DNA from: Sphingobium sp.
GTDB lineage: Bacteria > Pseudomonadota > Alphaproteobacteria > Sphingomonadales > Sphingomonadaceae
DNA: 13,255 nucleotides
Direction: 5' to 3'
Assembly (NCBI GenBank): GCA_030148625.1
Contig: JASBTC010000459.1
Span: 1 to 13,255 of the forward strand
Part shown: piece by piece, positions 5,541 to 11,595 of the stretch
How the letters are laid out: every line of letters starts with the position of its first letter
Position numbering within the stretch: the first letter of the stretch is position 1
Notes under the pieces: model-generated
Databases searched by the model: none
What the model saw: the letters and a program-made list of their open reading frames with translations, nothing else
Told to the model about the DNA's origin: nothing
Translations under genes and position numbers: made by a program

Positions 5541-6704
5541 ATGGACAGACGGGCAGATGGGGCGACCGGCAGTTCGCGGCGCGAGTTCGTCGTTCGGGCG
5601 GGAATCGGTACGCTGGCTGCCGCCGTCGCTTCGGCGCCGGCGATCGGCGCCGAGGCCTCGGCGCCGATCGCCGGTGGCGGCCCGATCCAGGGCCCGATCT
5701 GGATCGACGCCTTGTCGGGGCTGGCAGGACTGGCAGAGGCGCCGGTGATCGAAACGAGCGCGCTGGAGGCGCTTGCGGCATCGTCGCTGTCGATGTTTTC
5801 GATCACGGTGGCGATCACGGTGGGCCCACCCGGCACACCGAATTTCACGTATGAAGAGGCCGTTGCGGATCTGGGGCGCTGGCAGGGGCGCTTCGCGCGC
5901 TATCCCGACAAGCTCGTCCATGTGACGCGTGCCGACGATATCCTGGAGGCGAAGCGGCTGGGCAGGACGGCGGTCATGCTCAATTTCCAGAACACCGCGC
6001 ATCTCAGGGGCGATTTGCGCAATCTGGAACTGTTCCACAGCCTGGGCGTGCGTCAGATCCAATTGACCTACAACTCGCTGAACGATGTCGGATGCGGATG
6101 CACCGAAAGGACCGATGGCGGCCTCAGTTATTTCGGTATCGACGCGATCGCGCGGATGAACGAACTGGGCATATTGGTCGACCTGTCGCACAGCAACGAA
6201 CGCACCGCGCTCGACGCCATCGCGGTCGCCAGGAAGCCGCTGGCGATAACCCACACCAATTGCCGCGCCCTGCGCGACCATCCGCGCTGCAAGACCGATG
6301 AGGAGATCCGAAAAGTGGCGGCCATTGGCGGCGTGGTCGGGATGACGACCTATGGCACTTTCGTCGGCGCGCGGGCGCCGGTGACGCTCGACGATTTCAT
6401 CCGGCATGTCGAGCATGCGGTGAAGATCGCGGGCATGGATCATGTCGGGATCGGCAGCGATACGGCCATCCAGCCGGTCGATTATCCGAAGTCGGAAGCG
6501 GAGTTCAACGAACATGCCCGCAGCCCGTCGAATTTCCGCCCGATGCCCGACGTCAAGTGGAACGACCAGATCCTGGCGCTCGACGGCCCGTCGAAATTCC
6601 GGACCATCGCCGATGCCCTGAAGCGCCGCGGATTTGCCTCACGCGATATCGACAAGATTCTCGGCGGGAATTTCCTGCGGCTCTATCGCGAGGTGATCGG
6701 CTGA
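5541..6704 (+). CDS. Tat-exported membrane dipeptidase (peptidase M19), divergent metal site
   Basis: 387 aa. AAGGAG (5529-5534) lies 6 nt before the ATG. SSRREFVVRAGIGTLAAAVA (11-30) is a clear twin-arginine signal, so the protein is exported folded. The M19 TIM-barrel is recognisable by LGVRQIQLTYN (168-178), GILVDLSHSNERT (210-222), PLAITHTN (233-240), GGVVGM (263-268) and DHVGIGSD (300-307). H217 and H238, 21 residues apart, match the two conserved His metal ligands, and D307 matches the conserved GSD aspartate. The usual HxD ligand pair near the N-terminus is replaced by WIDALSG (54-60), and the bridging Glu by Q150 in NFQN. M19 enzymes hydrolyse dipeptides, often with a C-terminal D-residue. 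This member may bind one metal, or act differently. It is the last gene of the dgcN-S9-M19 run, which supports a role in peptide breakdown (inference). Confidence 0.88.
   Translation: MDRRADGATGSSRREFVVRAGIGTLAAAVASAPAIGAEASAPIAGGGPIQGPIWIDALSGLAGLAEAPVIETSALEALAASSLSMFSITVAITVGPPGTPNFTYEEAVADLGRWQGRFARYPDKLVHVTRADDILEAKRLGRTAVMLNFQNTAHLRGDLRNLELFHSLGVRQIQLTYNSLNDVGCGCTERTDGGLSYFGIDAIARMNELGILVDLSHSNERTALDAIAVARKPLAITHTNCRALRDHPRCKTDEEIRKVAAIGGVVGMTTYGTFVGARAPVTLDDFIRHVEHAVKIAGMDHVGIGSDTAIQPVDYPKSEAEFNEHARSPSNFRPMPDVKWNDQILALDGPSKFRTIADALKRRGFASRDIDKILGGNFLRLYREVIG
5637..5674. repeat. 38-bp perfect palindrome inside the M19 coding region
   Basis: Every base from 5637 to 5655 is complementary to its partner from 5674 down to 5656, with no spacer. 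The centre is AGG|CCT, and the arms contain CGATCGGCGCCG and its complement. A G-T position (5636/5675) and then a further pair (5635/5676) extend it. It encodes residues 33-45 of the M19 precursor, the Ala-rich end of the Tat signal region. As RNA it would form a stem of about 17 bp roughly 100 nt from the start codon; as DNA it could extrude a cruciform. Confidence 0.9.
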
Positions 6705-6705
6705 A

Positions 6706-6736
6706 GCGCCGAACGATCGGGGGGCGTGTTCGGCGC
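6706..6736. terminator. hairpin between convergent M19 and lipoprotein genes
   Basis: GCGCCGAAC (6706-6714) and GTTCGGCGC (6728-6736) form a perfect 9-bp stem with a 13-nt G-rich loop, starting 2 bp after the M19 stop and ending 14 bp before the stop of the convergent gene. There is no T-run on either side. The position between converging genes suggests a bidirectional 3'-end structure or a weak or Rho-assisted terminator. Confidence 0.55.
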
Positions 6737-6750
6737 CCGCGCAATGCTCG

Positions 6751-7296
6751 TCAGCCCGCCATCGGCTGCAACGCGATGCGCCGACGGACGGTTTCGTTGA
6801 GCAGGCAGCTCGGCACCTCGACCATGTCGATCGTTCCGCCCACCGCGATCGCCCGGCACTCGGCGTCGCGGCGCTTGATCCAGGCACGCTCCTCGGCGCG
6901 AAGTTGGGCCTGGCCGGCGGGATCGCGCTTGGCCAGGGCCGAGCGATAGGCGGCGTTCAGCCGATCGTCCTGCACCTTGAGTTCGGCATTGAAGCAGCCG
7001 CCCATCGCCACCGAAACCCCCTTCGCCGCGTCGCCCATGTTCAGGCAGGCGTCGAGGGCGGGCGTATATTGCGCGCGGATCTGTTCGTCCGAAAGCGCGA
7101 GGGCCGGCGCTGCCGCGAGCGGCTCCTGCGGCGGGCGGGCTTCTTCCGCTCCGGCGCCGTTGGCGGCGGGGCCGGGGGACGCATTACCCACGATTTCCGC
7201 ATTGCCATCATGCGCGTCGATCGTGGGAGTGCCGCCCCGATCGCAGGCGGCGATGAAAAGCAGCAGCAGGGGAATGGACAATCGCATTGCTGGCAT
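6751..7296 (-). CDS. lipoprotein with LprI/DUF1311-like domain
   Basis: 181 aa. The start at 7296 has GAGGAT about 8 nt upstream and gives a short lipoprotein signal, MPAMRLSIPLLLLFIAAC, with lipobox IAAC and the modified Cys at residue 18. An Ala/Pro/Gly-rich linker (to about residue 85) leads to the C-terminal domain. This has the DUF1311/LprI pattern: two early Cys (ACLNMG and GGCFNAEL), DDRLNAAYRSAL, RAEERAWIKRRDAECR, then GGTIDMVEVPSCLLNETVRRR. The four Cys probably form two disulphides in the periplasm. The founding member (LprI of Mycobacterium tuberculosis) inhibits lysozyme, but most proteobacterial members are of unknown function, so only the family is claimed. It is transcribed alone and convergent with the M19 gene. 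Alternative starts at 7287 and 7314 keep the same lipobox. Confidence 0.85.
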   Translation of the reverse strand: MPAMRLSIPLLLLFIAACDRGGTPTIDAHDGNAEIVGNASPGPAANGAGAEEARPPQEPLAAAPALALSDEQIRAQYTPALDACLNMGDAAKGVSVAMGGCFNAELKVQDDRLNAAYRSALAKRDPAGQAQLRAEERAWIKRRDAECRAIAVGGTIDMVEVPSCLLNETVRRRIALQPMAG

Positions 7297-7483
7297 TTGG
7301 CTGATCCTCGTCATGACCGGAGCATAACGCACCAATTCGACATGGGGCCACAGAAAGGATCGGTGGGAAAGCGGGGCAAGGCGGGCCCGGTTTCGTGCCG
7401 CTCGGGCGATCGCGCAAAGATCGCTCGAAAATGGATCAGTCTGGCCGTGCCATGCCATGGTGTTTTTGGTTAATGCCGCATTC

Positions 7484-7519
7484 GCTGCATCTGGGCATCA
7501 ACCGGCCGTCAGGTGCAGC
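7484..7519 (+). other. intergenic stem-loop
   Basis: GCTGCATCTG (7484-7493) pairs with CAGGTGCAGC (7510-7519) over 10 bp with one G-U; a further G-U (7494/7509) extends it. The wobble is only compatible with plus-strand RNA, so if it is transcribed it belongs to a leader far upstream of the MOSC gene or to a separate small RNA. The function is unknown. Confidence 0.3.
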
Positions 7520-7607
7520 AACCCCCTCTGCCAAAACCTTCCAGGGCCAGGCCGTGCGATAGGTGGCTCGTACGGAACCAACGCACCCGACCAGCCAATC
7601 GGGCCTC

Positions 7608-7642
7608 AAAAGAAAGCCCCGAATCCGCGTGAGATCCGGGGC
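7608..7642 (-). terminator. Rho-independent terminator on the minus strand, no annotated gene upstream
   Basis: On the minus strand, GCCCCGGATC (7642-7633) and GATTCGGGGC (7625-7616) form a 10-bp stem with a 7-nt loop. The one non-Watson-Crick position (7636/7622) is a G-U pair on this strand but an A-C mismatch on the other. The stem is followed by TTTCTTTTGA (7615-7606). The strand-specific pairing and T-rich tail make this a good intrinsic terminator. The nearest upstream gene on the minus strand is far away, and the MOSC gene runs the other way. Confidence 0.6.
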
Positions 7643-7898
7643 CGAGGCAGCGCCGTGCGGTGCGCGCCTCCAAGTTGGGGAAGTTGTCACTACGCGCCTG
7701 CCGATCATTGGTTTCGGCAGAGCGAAAAAAAACGGCGACTGCGCGGCCGGCCAACGGACGATCAGGCCCTATGCATTCGATAGGCCGGCGCGGTAATGGT
7801 CGATCCGTGCCCCTGGTGAATCGCAATTCCGGTCATGACGTGTCGAGCGACGGCGTGTCTCGATGCCCGTCCCGGCCGGTTCGGTCGTCGACGACCCC

Positions 7899-8597
7899 AT
7901 GATCCGGATCGATCACTTCCTCACCGGCGCCGTCAGGCCGCTCGGGCCGCGCGCGACGCCGAGCGGCATCGACAAGCATCCCGTTTCCGGCCGGATCCGG
8001 CTCGGTCGCGACGGGCTGGTCGGTGACGCCCAGGGCGACCGGAAACATCATGGCGGGCCGGACAAGGCGGTGCATCATTATGCCCGCGATCATTATGCCT
8101 ATTGGCGCGAGGCGATCGGCGAGCGCGACATATTGGCGCAGGCGGGCGCGTTCGGCGAGAATGTCTCGACCGTCGGGCTGACCGAGGCCGACATGGCGGT
8201 GGGCGACACGTTCCGCCTGGGCTCGGCACTGATCCAGGTGAGCCAGGGCCGGCAGCCCTGCTGGAAGCTCAATCTGCGCTTCGGCGTGCCAGACATGGCG
8301 CGCCGGCTCCAGGCGAGCGGACGGACCGGCTGGTATTATCGCGTGCTGGAAGAAGGGAATGTCGAGGCTGGCGACGCGCTGGCCCTGGTCGATCGCCTGT
8401 CGCCCGACTGGACGATCGCGCGGCTGTGGCGCGCGCTCTATGTCGACACGCTCAATATGCCGGAACTCGCGATGATTTCGGAACTCGCGCATCTGCCCGA
8501 TGGGTGGCGGCACTATGCGGCGAAGCGCCTGGCGACCGGCCGGGTCGAGGATTGGTCGCACCGGTTGACCGGCGTCGAACCGGAGGAGCCGTCATGA
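7899..8597 (+). CDS. MOSC domain protein (YiiM-like)
   Basis: 232 aa from ATG 7899. The MOSC core is clear: SGIDKHPVSGRIRLGRDGLVGDAQGD (22-47), KHHGGPDKAVHHY (49-61), GAFGENVST (83-91), then VSQGRQPCWKLNLRFG (114-129), with the conserved Cys at 121. The C-terminal segment from about 165 (LSPDWTIARLWRALY) matches the 3-alpha domain of YiiM-type proteins. MOSC domains bind molybdenum cofactor or carry sulphur through this Cys; E. coli YiiM/YcbX take part in detoxifying N-hydroxylated base analogues. It is cytosolic. The start is uncertain: ATG 7863 adds 12 residues, and neither site has a good Shine-Dalgarno; the conserved part begins with MIRIDHFLTG. The stop overlaps the ATG of the pyridoxal kinase gene, so the two are translationally coupled. 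Confidence 0.9.
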   Translation: MIRIDHFLTGAVRPLGPRATPSGIDKHPVSGRIRLGRDGLVGDAQGDRKHHGGPDKAVHHYARDHYAYWREAIGERDILAQAGAFGENVSTVGLTEADMAVGDTFRLGSALIQVSQGRQPCWKLNLRFGVPDMARRLQASGRTGWYYRVLEEGNVEAGDALALVDRLSPDWTIARLWRALYVDTLNMPELAMISELAHLPDGWRHYAAKRLATGRVEDWSHRLTGVEPEEPS

Positions 8598-9448
8598 ATC
8601 CCGGCCCGCTGGTCATCAGCATCCAGAGCCAGGTCGTCCACGGCAAGGTCGGCAACAGCGCAGCGGTGCCTGCATTGCAGGCGCACGGCCTGACCGTCGC
8701 GGCGGTGCCGACCACCCTGCTTTCCAACCATCCCCATTATCCGACGATGCGCGGCCGGGTGTTGCCGCCCGAGCTGCTGGCGGAACTGCTGACCGGTGTC
8801 GAGGAGCGCGGGCTGGTCGAGGCCGCGACCATTCTGGTGACCGGCTATCTCGGCTCGGTGGAAAATGGCGAGGTGGTGGCGCGCTTCGTCGAGCGCGCCA
8901 GGCGCCGAAACCCGAAACTGCTCTATGTCTGCGATCCGGTCTGTGGCGACGACGATCTTGGCGGCTTCGTCGCGCCCGGGTTGCAGGCGATCTTCGTCGA
9001 TCGGCTGCTGCCCCTGGCCGATGTCGCGACGCCCAATGGCTGGGAAGTCCGCGCGCTCACGGGGCGCGAGGATCTGCGCGAAGCTGCTGCGGCGCTGCAG
9101 GCGATCGGGCCGGGCGGGGTGATCGTGACGGCCGGGAATGGCGGTGACGGGGACCTGCGGACATTGGTGATCGACGGGCGCGAGACATGGCAGATCCGTT
9201 CGCCGCGGCTTCCCGTCAGGCCGGCGGGCAGCGGCGACCTGTTCACCGCCTGCCTGGTGGCGAAGCTTGCCCGCGGCAGCGGGCTGATGCGTGCGGCGGA
9301 GGATGCGGTCGCAGCCGTGCATGCCGTGCTCGCGCGGACCGGCACCGGGCCCTGGGCGGAGATGCCCGTCGAGGCGTGCCTGGGGGCGATCGTTGCGCCG
9401 TCACGGTCTTTCATATGCGAGCCGCTTCTGGCGGATCGCATGCCCTAG
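8594..9448 (+). CDS. pdxY: pyridoxal kinase
   Basis: 284 aa, the normal length for PdxY/PdxK. It phosphorylates pyridoxal (and related vitamers) with ATP to give PLP in the salvage pathway. It is a ribokinase-fold protein: the opening SIQSQVVHGKVGNSAA (9-24) and TLLSNHPHYP (41-50) form the vitamer site, YVCDPVCGDD (111-120) the DPVxGD motif, ATPNGWEVRALTG (145-157) the TPNxxE motif, and PAGSGDLFTA (210-219) the anion-hole GxGD motif with catalytic D215. The ATG overlaps the MOSC stop (ATGA) and has GGAGGAG at 8582-8588 inside the end of the MOSC gene. Coupling to a MOSC gene is notable because Moco sulphurases pair a PLP-dependent domain with MOSC. The assignment is firm; the choice between the pdxY and pdxK labels is not. 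Confidence 0.93.
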   Translation: MNPGPLVISIQSQVVHGKVGNSAAVPALQAHGLTVAAVPTTLLSNHPHYPTMRGRVLPPELLAELLTGVEERGLVEAATILVTGYLGSVENGEVVARFVERARRRNPKLLYVCDPVCGDDDLGGFVAPGLQAIFVDRLLPLADVATPNGWEVRALTGREDLREAAAALQAIGPGGVIVTAGNGGDGDLRTLVIDGRETWQIRSPRLPVRPAGSGDLFTACLVAKLARGSGLMRAAEDAVAAVHAVLARTGTGPWAEMPVEACLGAIVAPSRSFICEPLLADRMP

Positions 9449-9463
9449 CGCGCTGGGCTAGGG
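9443..9463 (+). other. hairpin overlapping the pdxY stop codon
   Basis: CCCTAGC (9443-9449) pairs perfectly with GCTAGGG (9457-9463), loop of 7 nt; the pdxY stop TAG (9446-9448) is inside the left arm. No T-run follows, and the GFA-type gene starts 26 bp later behind a strong ribosome binding site. It may separate translation of the two genes or stabilise the upstream mRNA. Confidence 0.4.
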
Positions 9464-9488
9464 GGGCGCCTCTGCAAAGGAGGATTTA

Positions 9489-9896
9489 ATGAGCGAAACA
9501 TATCCGGGGTCATGCCTGTGCGGCGCGGTGCGGTTCGAGATTTCGGGGGCGTTTGACGGCTTCTTTCTGTGCCATTGCTCGCGCTGCCGGAAAAATACCG
9601 GATCGGCGCACGCGGCCAATCTGTTCTCGCGCACCGCGCGGCTCGACTGGCTGGCGGGTGAGGATCGGGTGCGGACCCATGCGGTACCGGACACGCGGCA
9701 CCGCAGGAGCTTTTGCACGGAATGCGGATCTGCTCTGCCCGGCCTGCACATGGACGGCGCATTGATCGTGGTGCCGGCGGGAAGCCTGGACGGGCCACTG
9801 GGTATCCGGCCCGACGCGCATATCTTCAGCGCCAGCCGCGCCGATTGGGACGATCGGCTGGAGGATGTGCCGCGGCACGATGAATTACCGGCGTGA
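9489..9896 (+). CDS. GFA / CENP-V domain zinc protein
   Basis: 135 aa, a complete GFA domain. The start has AAAGGAGG (9476-9483) with a 5-nt gap. The zinc ligands follow the family order: C9 and C11 (SCLCGAVRF), C28, C30 and C33 (CHCSRCRKNTGS), then C76 and C79 (SFCTECGS). The family is named after glutathione-dependent formaldehyde-activating enzyme (S-hydroxymethylglutathione synthase), but most short members have unknown substrates, and the glutathione role has been questioned even for the founding member. The end of the domain (HIFSASRADWDDRLEDVPRHDELP) is typical of the family. It lies 40 bp after pdxY and is likely the last gene of the MOSC-pdxY unit, expressed with its own strong initiation site. 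It is convergent with the ureohydrolase gene, only 8 bp apart. Confidence 0.9.
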   Translation: MSETYPGSCLCGAVRFEISGAFDGFFLCHCSRCRKNTGSAHAANLFSRTARLDWLAGEDRVRTHAVPDTRHRRSFCTECGSALPGLHMDGALIVVPAGSLDGPLGIRPDAHIFSASRADWDDRLEDVPRHDELPA

Positions 9897-9904
9897 TGCG
9901 GGTG

Positions 9905-10720
9905 TCAGGCCGGTATCGTCGCATCCTGCGCGATCCGGCCGGCCAGTTCCTTGACCAGCTTGGCGGCGACCGCCGCGGTCATGCTGTTGATATCCCGGTC
10001 GGGATTATATTCGACGATATCCGCGCCGATGACGGGCCCGGGGATCGCGTCGATCAGGTCGAGCACTTCGCGCACGCTGAGCCCGCCCGGCTCATGATGC
10101 GAGACGCCCGGCGCGAATGCGGGGTCGAGACCGTCGAGATCGATCGAGATATAGGTCGGGCCGACGGGCAGGCTGGCGAGCGCCTGTCGATATTGGCGGG
10201 CAGTGAAGGCAGCGACGCCATAGCGGTCGATCTGCCCCTTTTGCACGTCGTTGACGGTACGCACCCCGATCTGGGTCAGCGAGCGGGCGAGGCCGCGCTC
10301 GAGAATGCGAGCCATTGGCGAGGCATGGGAATGCGGATTGCCTTCGAAATCGGGATAGAGGTCGGGATGAGCGTCGATATGGACGAGATTGGGGGCGGCG
10401 TGCCCGGCGCGCGACAGCCCTTCGAGAAGCGGCCAGGAGACGAAATGGTCGCCGCCCAGGAACAGCCCGGCGCCGTCGCGGAAAATCGCCGCCGCTGCAT
10501 CGGCGATGATGTCGAGATCGCGCGGCGTCTCGGTCGTCGCGACATTGCCGGCATCGCCGAAGACATCGGCGCTTTCGAGATCCCAGCCATTTTCGGACGA
10601 CATGTTCGACGACCCCGAATGGAGCGCCGCGCGGATCGCATCGGGCGCCTTTGCCGGCCCGCGCAGATGCGACGAATTGATGTCGGTGGGAATTCCGAGC
10701 AGCGTGACCTTTGCGGGCAT
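9905..10720 (-). CDS. arginase/agmatinase family ureohydrolase
   Basis: 271 aa, slightly short for agmatinase (about 300). The di-manganese site is complete: H92 in LGGDH (88-92), D116, H118 and D120 in HIDAHPDLYP (114-123), and D194 and D196 in SIDLDGLDPAFAPG (192-205). H130/H132 in GNPHSHASPM and E237 in IVEYNP fit the substrate region. The family hydrolyses guanidino compounds (agmatine, arginine, guanidinobutyrate, formiminoglutamate) to urea or formamide plus an amine. Which substrate applies here cannot be told from motifs, and it may not be agmatine. It is cytosolic. The start at 10720 is chosen because AAGAAGG lies about 9 nt upstream; an in-frame ATG at 10768 would add 16 unconserved residues. 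It diverges from the MEKHLA gene and converges on the GFA gene. Confidence 0.9.
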   Translation of the reverse strand: MPAKVTLLGIPTDINSSHLRGPAKAPDAIRAALHSGSSNMSSENGWDLESADVFGDAGNVATTETPRDLDIIADAAAAIFRDGAGLFLGGDHFVSWPLLEGLSRAGHAAPNLVHIDAHPDLYPDFEGNPHSHASPMARILERGLARSLTQIGVRTVNDVQKGQIDRYGVAAFTARQYRQALASLPVGPTYISIDLDGLDPAFAPGVSHHEPGGLSVREVLDLIDAIPGPVIGADIVEYNPDRDINSMTAAVAAKLVKELAGRIAQDATIPA

Positions 10721-10834
10721 TCGAATTGACCTTCTTGTGTTCGCGATGCCGTTTAGCACCACCTGCAAGTCTTCGGCAGTGTCTGCCCACCGGGCCTGTT
10801 GGTTCGAAAGCGGAGGATCGCTAACAGCGGGACG

Positions 10835-11311
10835 ATGATGACAGGATCACTGCCACCGATATTCGCCACGCCTGCCATGCGGGAACGGCTGGAATTGATT
10901 GCTGCAAGCCATGAACGATTGACCGGCCGCGCGCTGGTGCCGGCCACCGCCGATCCGGCGCAGGCGCTGTGGACCGCGCCGCGCGTCGTCGTCGCGCATG
11001 GCATGGAGGCCGATCCGATCTTCTTTTTCGGCAATCTCGCCGCACTCGACCGGTTCGAGGTGACGTTGGGCCAGTTCACCGCGATGCCGTCGCGCCTGTC
11101 GGCGGAGGCGATGTTGCGCGAAGAGCGCCAGGCGCTGCTCGACCGGGTCACGCGCGACGGCTTCATCGACGATTATTCGGGAATCCGCATTTCCGCGACC
11201 GGGCGCAGATTCCGCATCGAACAGGCGATTGTCTGGAATCTGATCGACGATCATGGCGCGATCCATGGCCAGGCCGCGACATTCGATCGCTGGATCGATC
11301 TGCCCGAATAA
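10835..11311 (+). CDS. stand-alone MEKHLA domain protein
   Basis: 158 aa, covering one MEKHLA domain (a PAS-like fold also found at the end of plant HD-ZIP III factors). Diagnostic stretches are ASHERLTGRALVP, VVVAHGMEADPIFFFGNLAA, MPSRLSAEAMLREERQALL, RVTRDGFIDDYSGIRIS, TGRRFRIEQAIVWNLID and GQAATFDRW. In bacteria these small proteins are found alone, and no activity is firmly known; a ligand- or redox-sensing role is a guess from the fold. It is cytosolic, with no signal or membrane segment. The start is ATG 10835 or 10838; GCGGGA lies just upstream and a better GGAGGA (10812-10817) is too far (17 nt). It is transcribed away from the ureohydrolase gene across a 114-bp gap, so the two may share regulation. 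Confidence 0.88.
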   Translation: MMTGSLPPIFATPAMRERLELIAASHERLTGRALVPATADPAQALWTAPRVVVAHGMEADPIFFFGNLAALDRFEVTLGQFTAMPSRLSAEAMLREERQALLDRVTRDGFIDDYSGIRISATGRRFRIEQAIVWNLIDDHGAIHGQAATFDRWIDLPE

Positions 11312-11471
11312 CCGCGGATGTCTCCGATCATAAGGGGCGATTTCCACCGCTTCGGATGAAAAGATCGTTTCGCTTCCGTCCTTTGTGCTGGCAGGACGAA
11401 AAATCCTGTGTCATGAACGGGCAGCGAACAGGGGTCGCGATGATAGCGGGGCGGTGGCCCGCCAAGATGTA

Positions 11472-11494
11472 CCGGACCGGCGAAAGCTGTCCGG
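11472..11494 (+). other. GNRA-capped hairpin upstream of the large repeat protein gene
   Basis: CCGGAC (11472-11477) pairs with GTCCGG (11489-11494); after a bulged C (11478) GGC pairs with GCT (one G-U), closing a GAAA tetraloop (11482-11485). It lies about 100 bp before the next gene, in the 284-bp gap 11312-11595, which also holds a GCGGG/CCCGC pair (11446-11462) and a CGTCCT/AGGACG pair before A5 (about 11377-11399). No strong promoter could be picked out there. It may be leader structure or chance. Confidence 0.3.
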
Positions 11495-11595
11495 CTGTCG
11501 TCGTTTCCTCGACTGAATATTGAACAAGACTAGTCGTTGGGCAGTCACAATGGGCGATTATGCGCCGTGTGATGTGATATTTGGGGGTGGAAGCC

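Larger units (their letters stand above)
7297..7898. other. 600-bp intergenic region without a convincing protein gene
   Basis: Several frames of 70-108 codons cross this stretch in both directions, but their translations are Arg/Pro-rich, lack ribosome binding sites and resemble no family I know. It contains a 9-bp stem at 7403-7427 (CGGGCGATC with GATCGCTCG, one G-U), a longer stem at 7484-7519, a short inverted repeat CCCGA (7586-7590) with TCGGG (7599-7603), a good minus-strand terminator at 7608-7642, a stem CTGCCG-N11-CGGCAG followed by A8 (about 7699-7733), and CCTAT/ATAGG flanking 7773-7779. The promoters of the lipoprotein and MOSC genes must also lie here; I could not identify them with confidence. 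Confidence 0.5.

Noticed and set aside
5517..6515. 332-codon minus-strand open frame opposite the M19 gene
   Set aside because: Antisense shadow; no domain, and the sense frame has clear M19 motifs and a Tat signal.
7436..7826. Several 70-108 codon frames on both strands in the large intergenic gap
   Set aside because: Mutually overlapping, Arg/Pro-rich, no ribosome sites and no family resemblance; one is crossed by the minus-strand terminator.
7440..7862. Idea of a tRNA, riboswitch or other known structured RNA before the MOSC gene
   Set aside because: No T-arm GTTCRA-type motif, and none of the conserved cores I remember for TPP, cobalamin, glycine, SAM/SAH or ZTP riboswitches; only unassigned stems are present.
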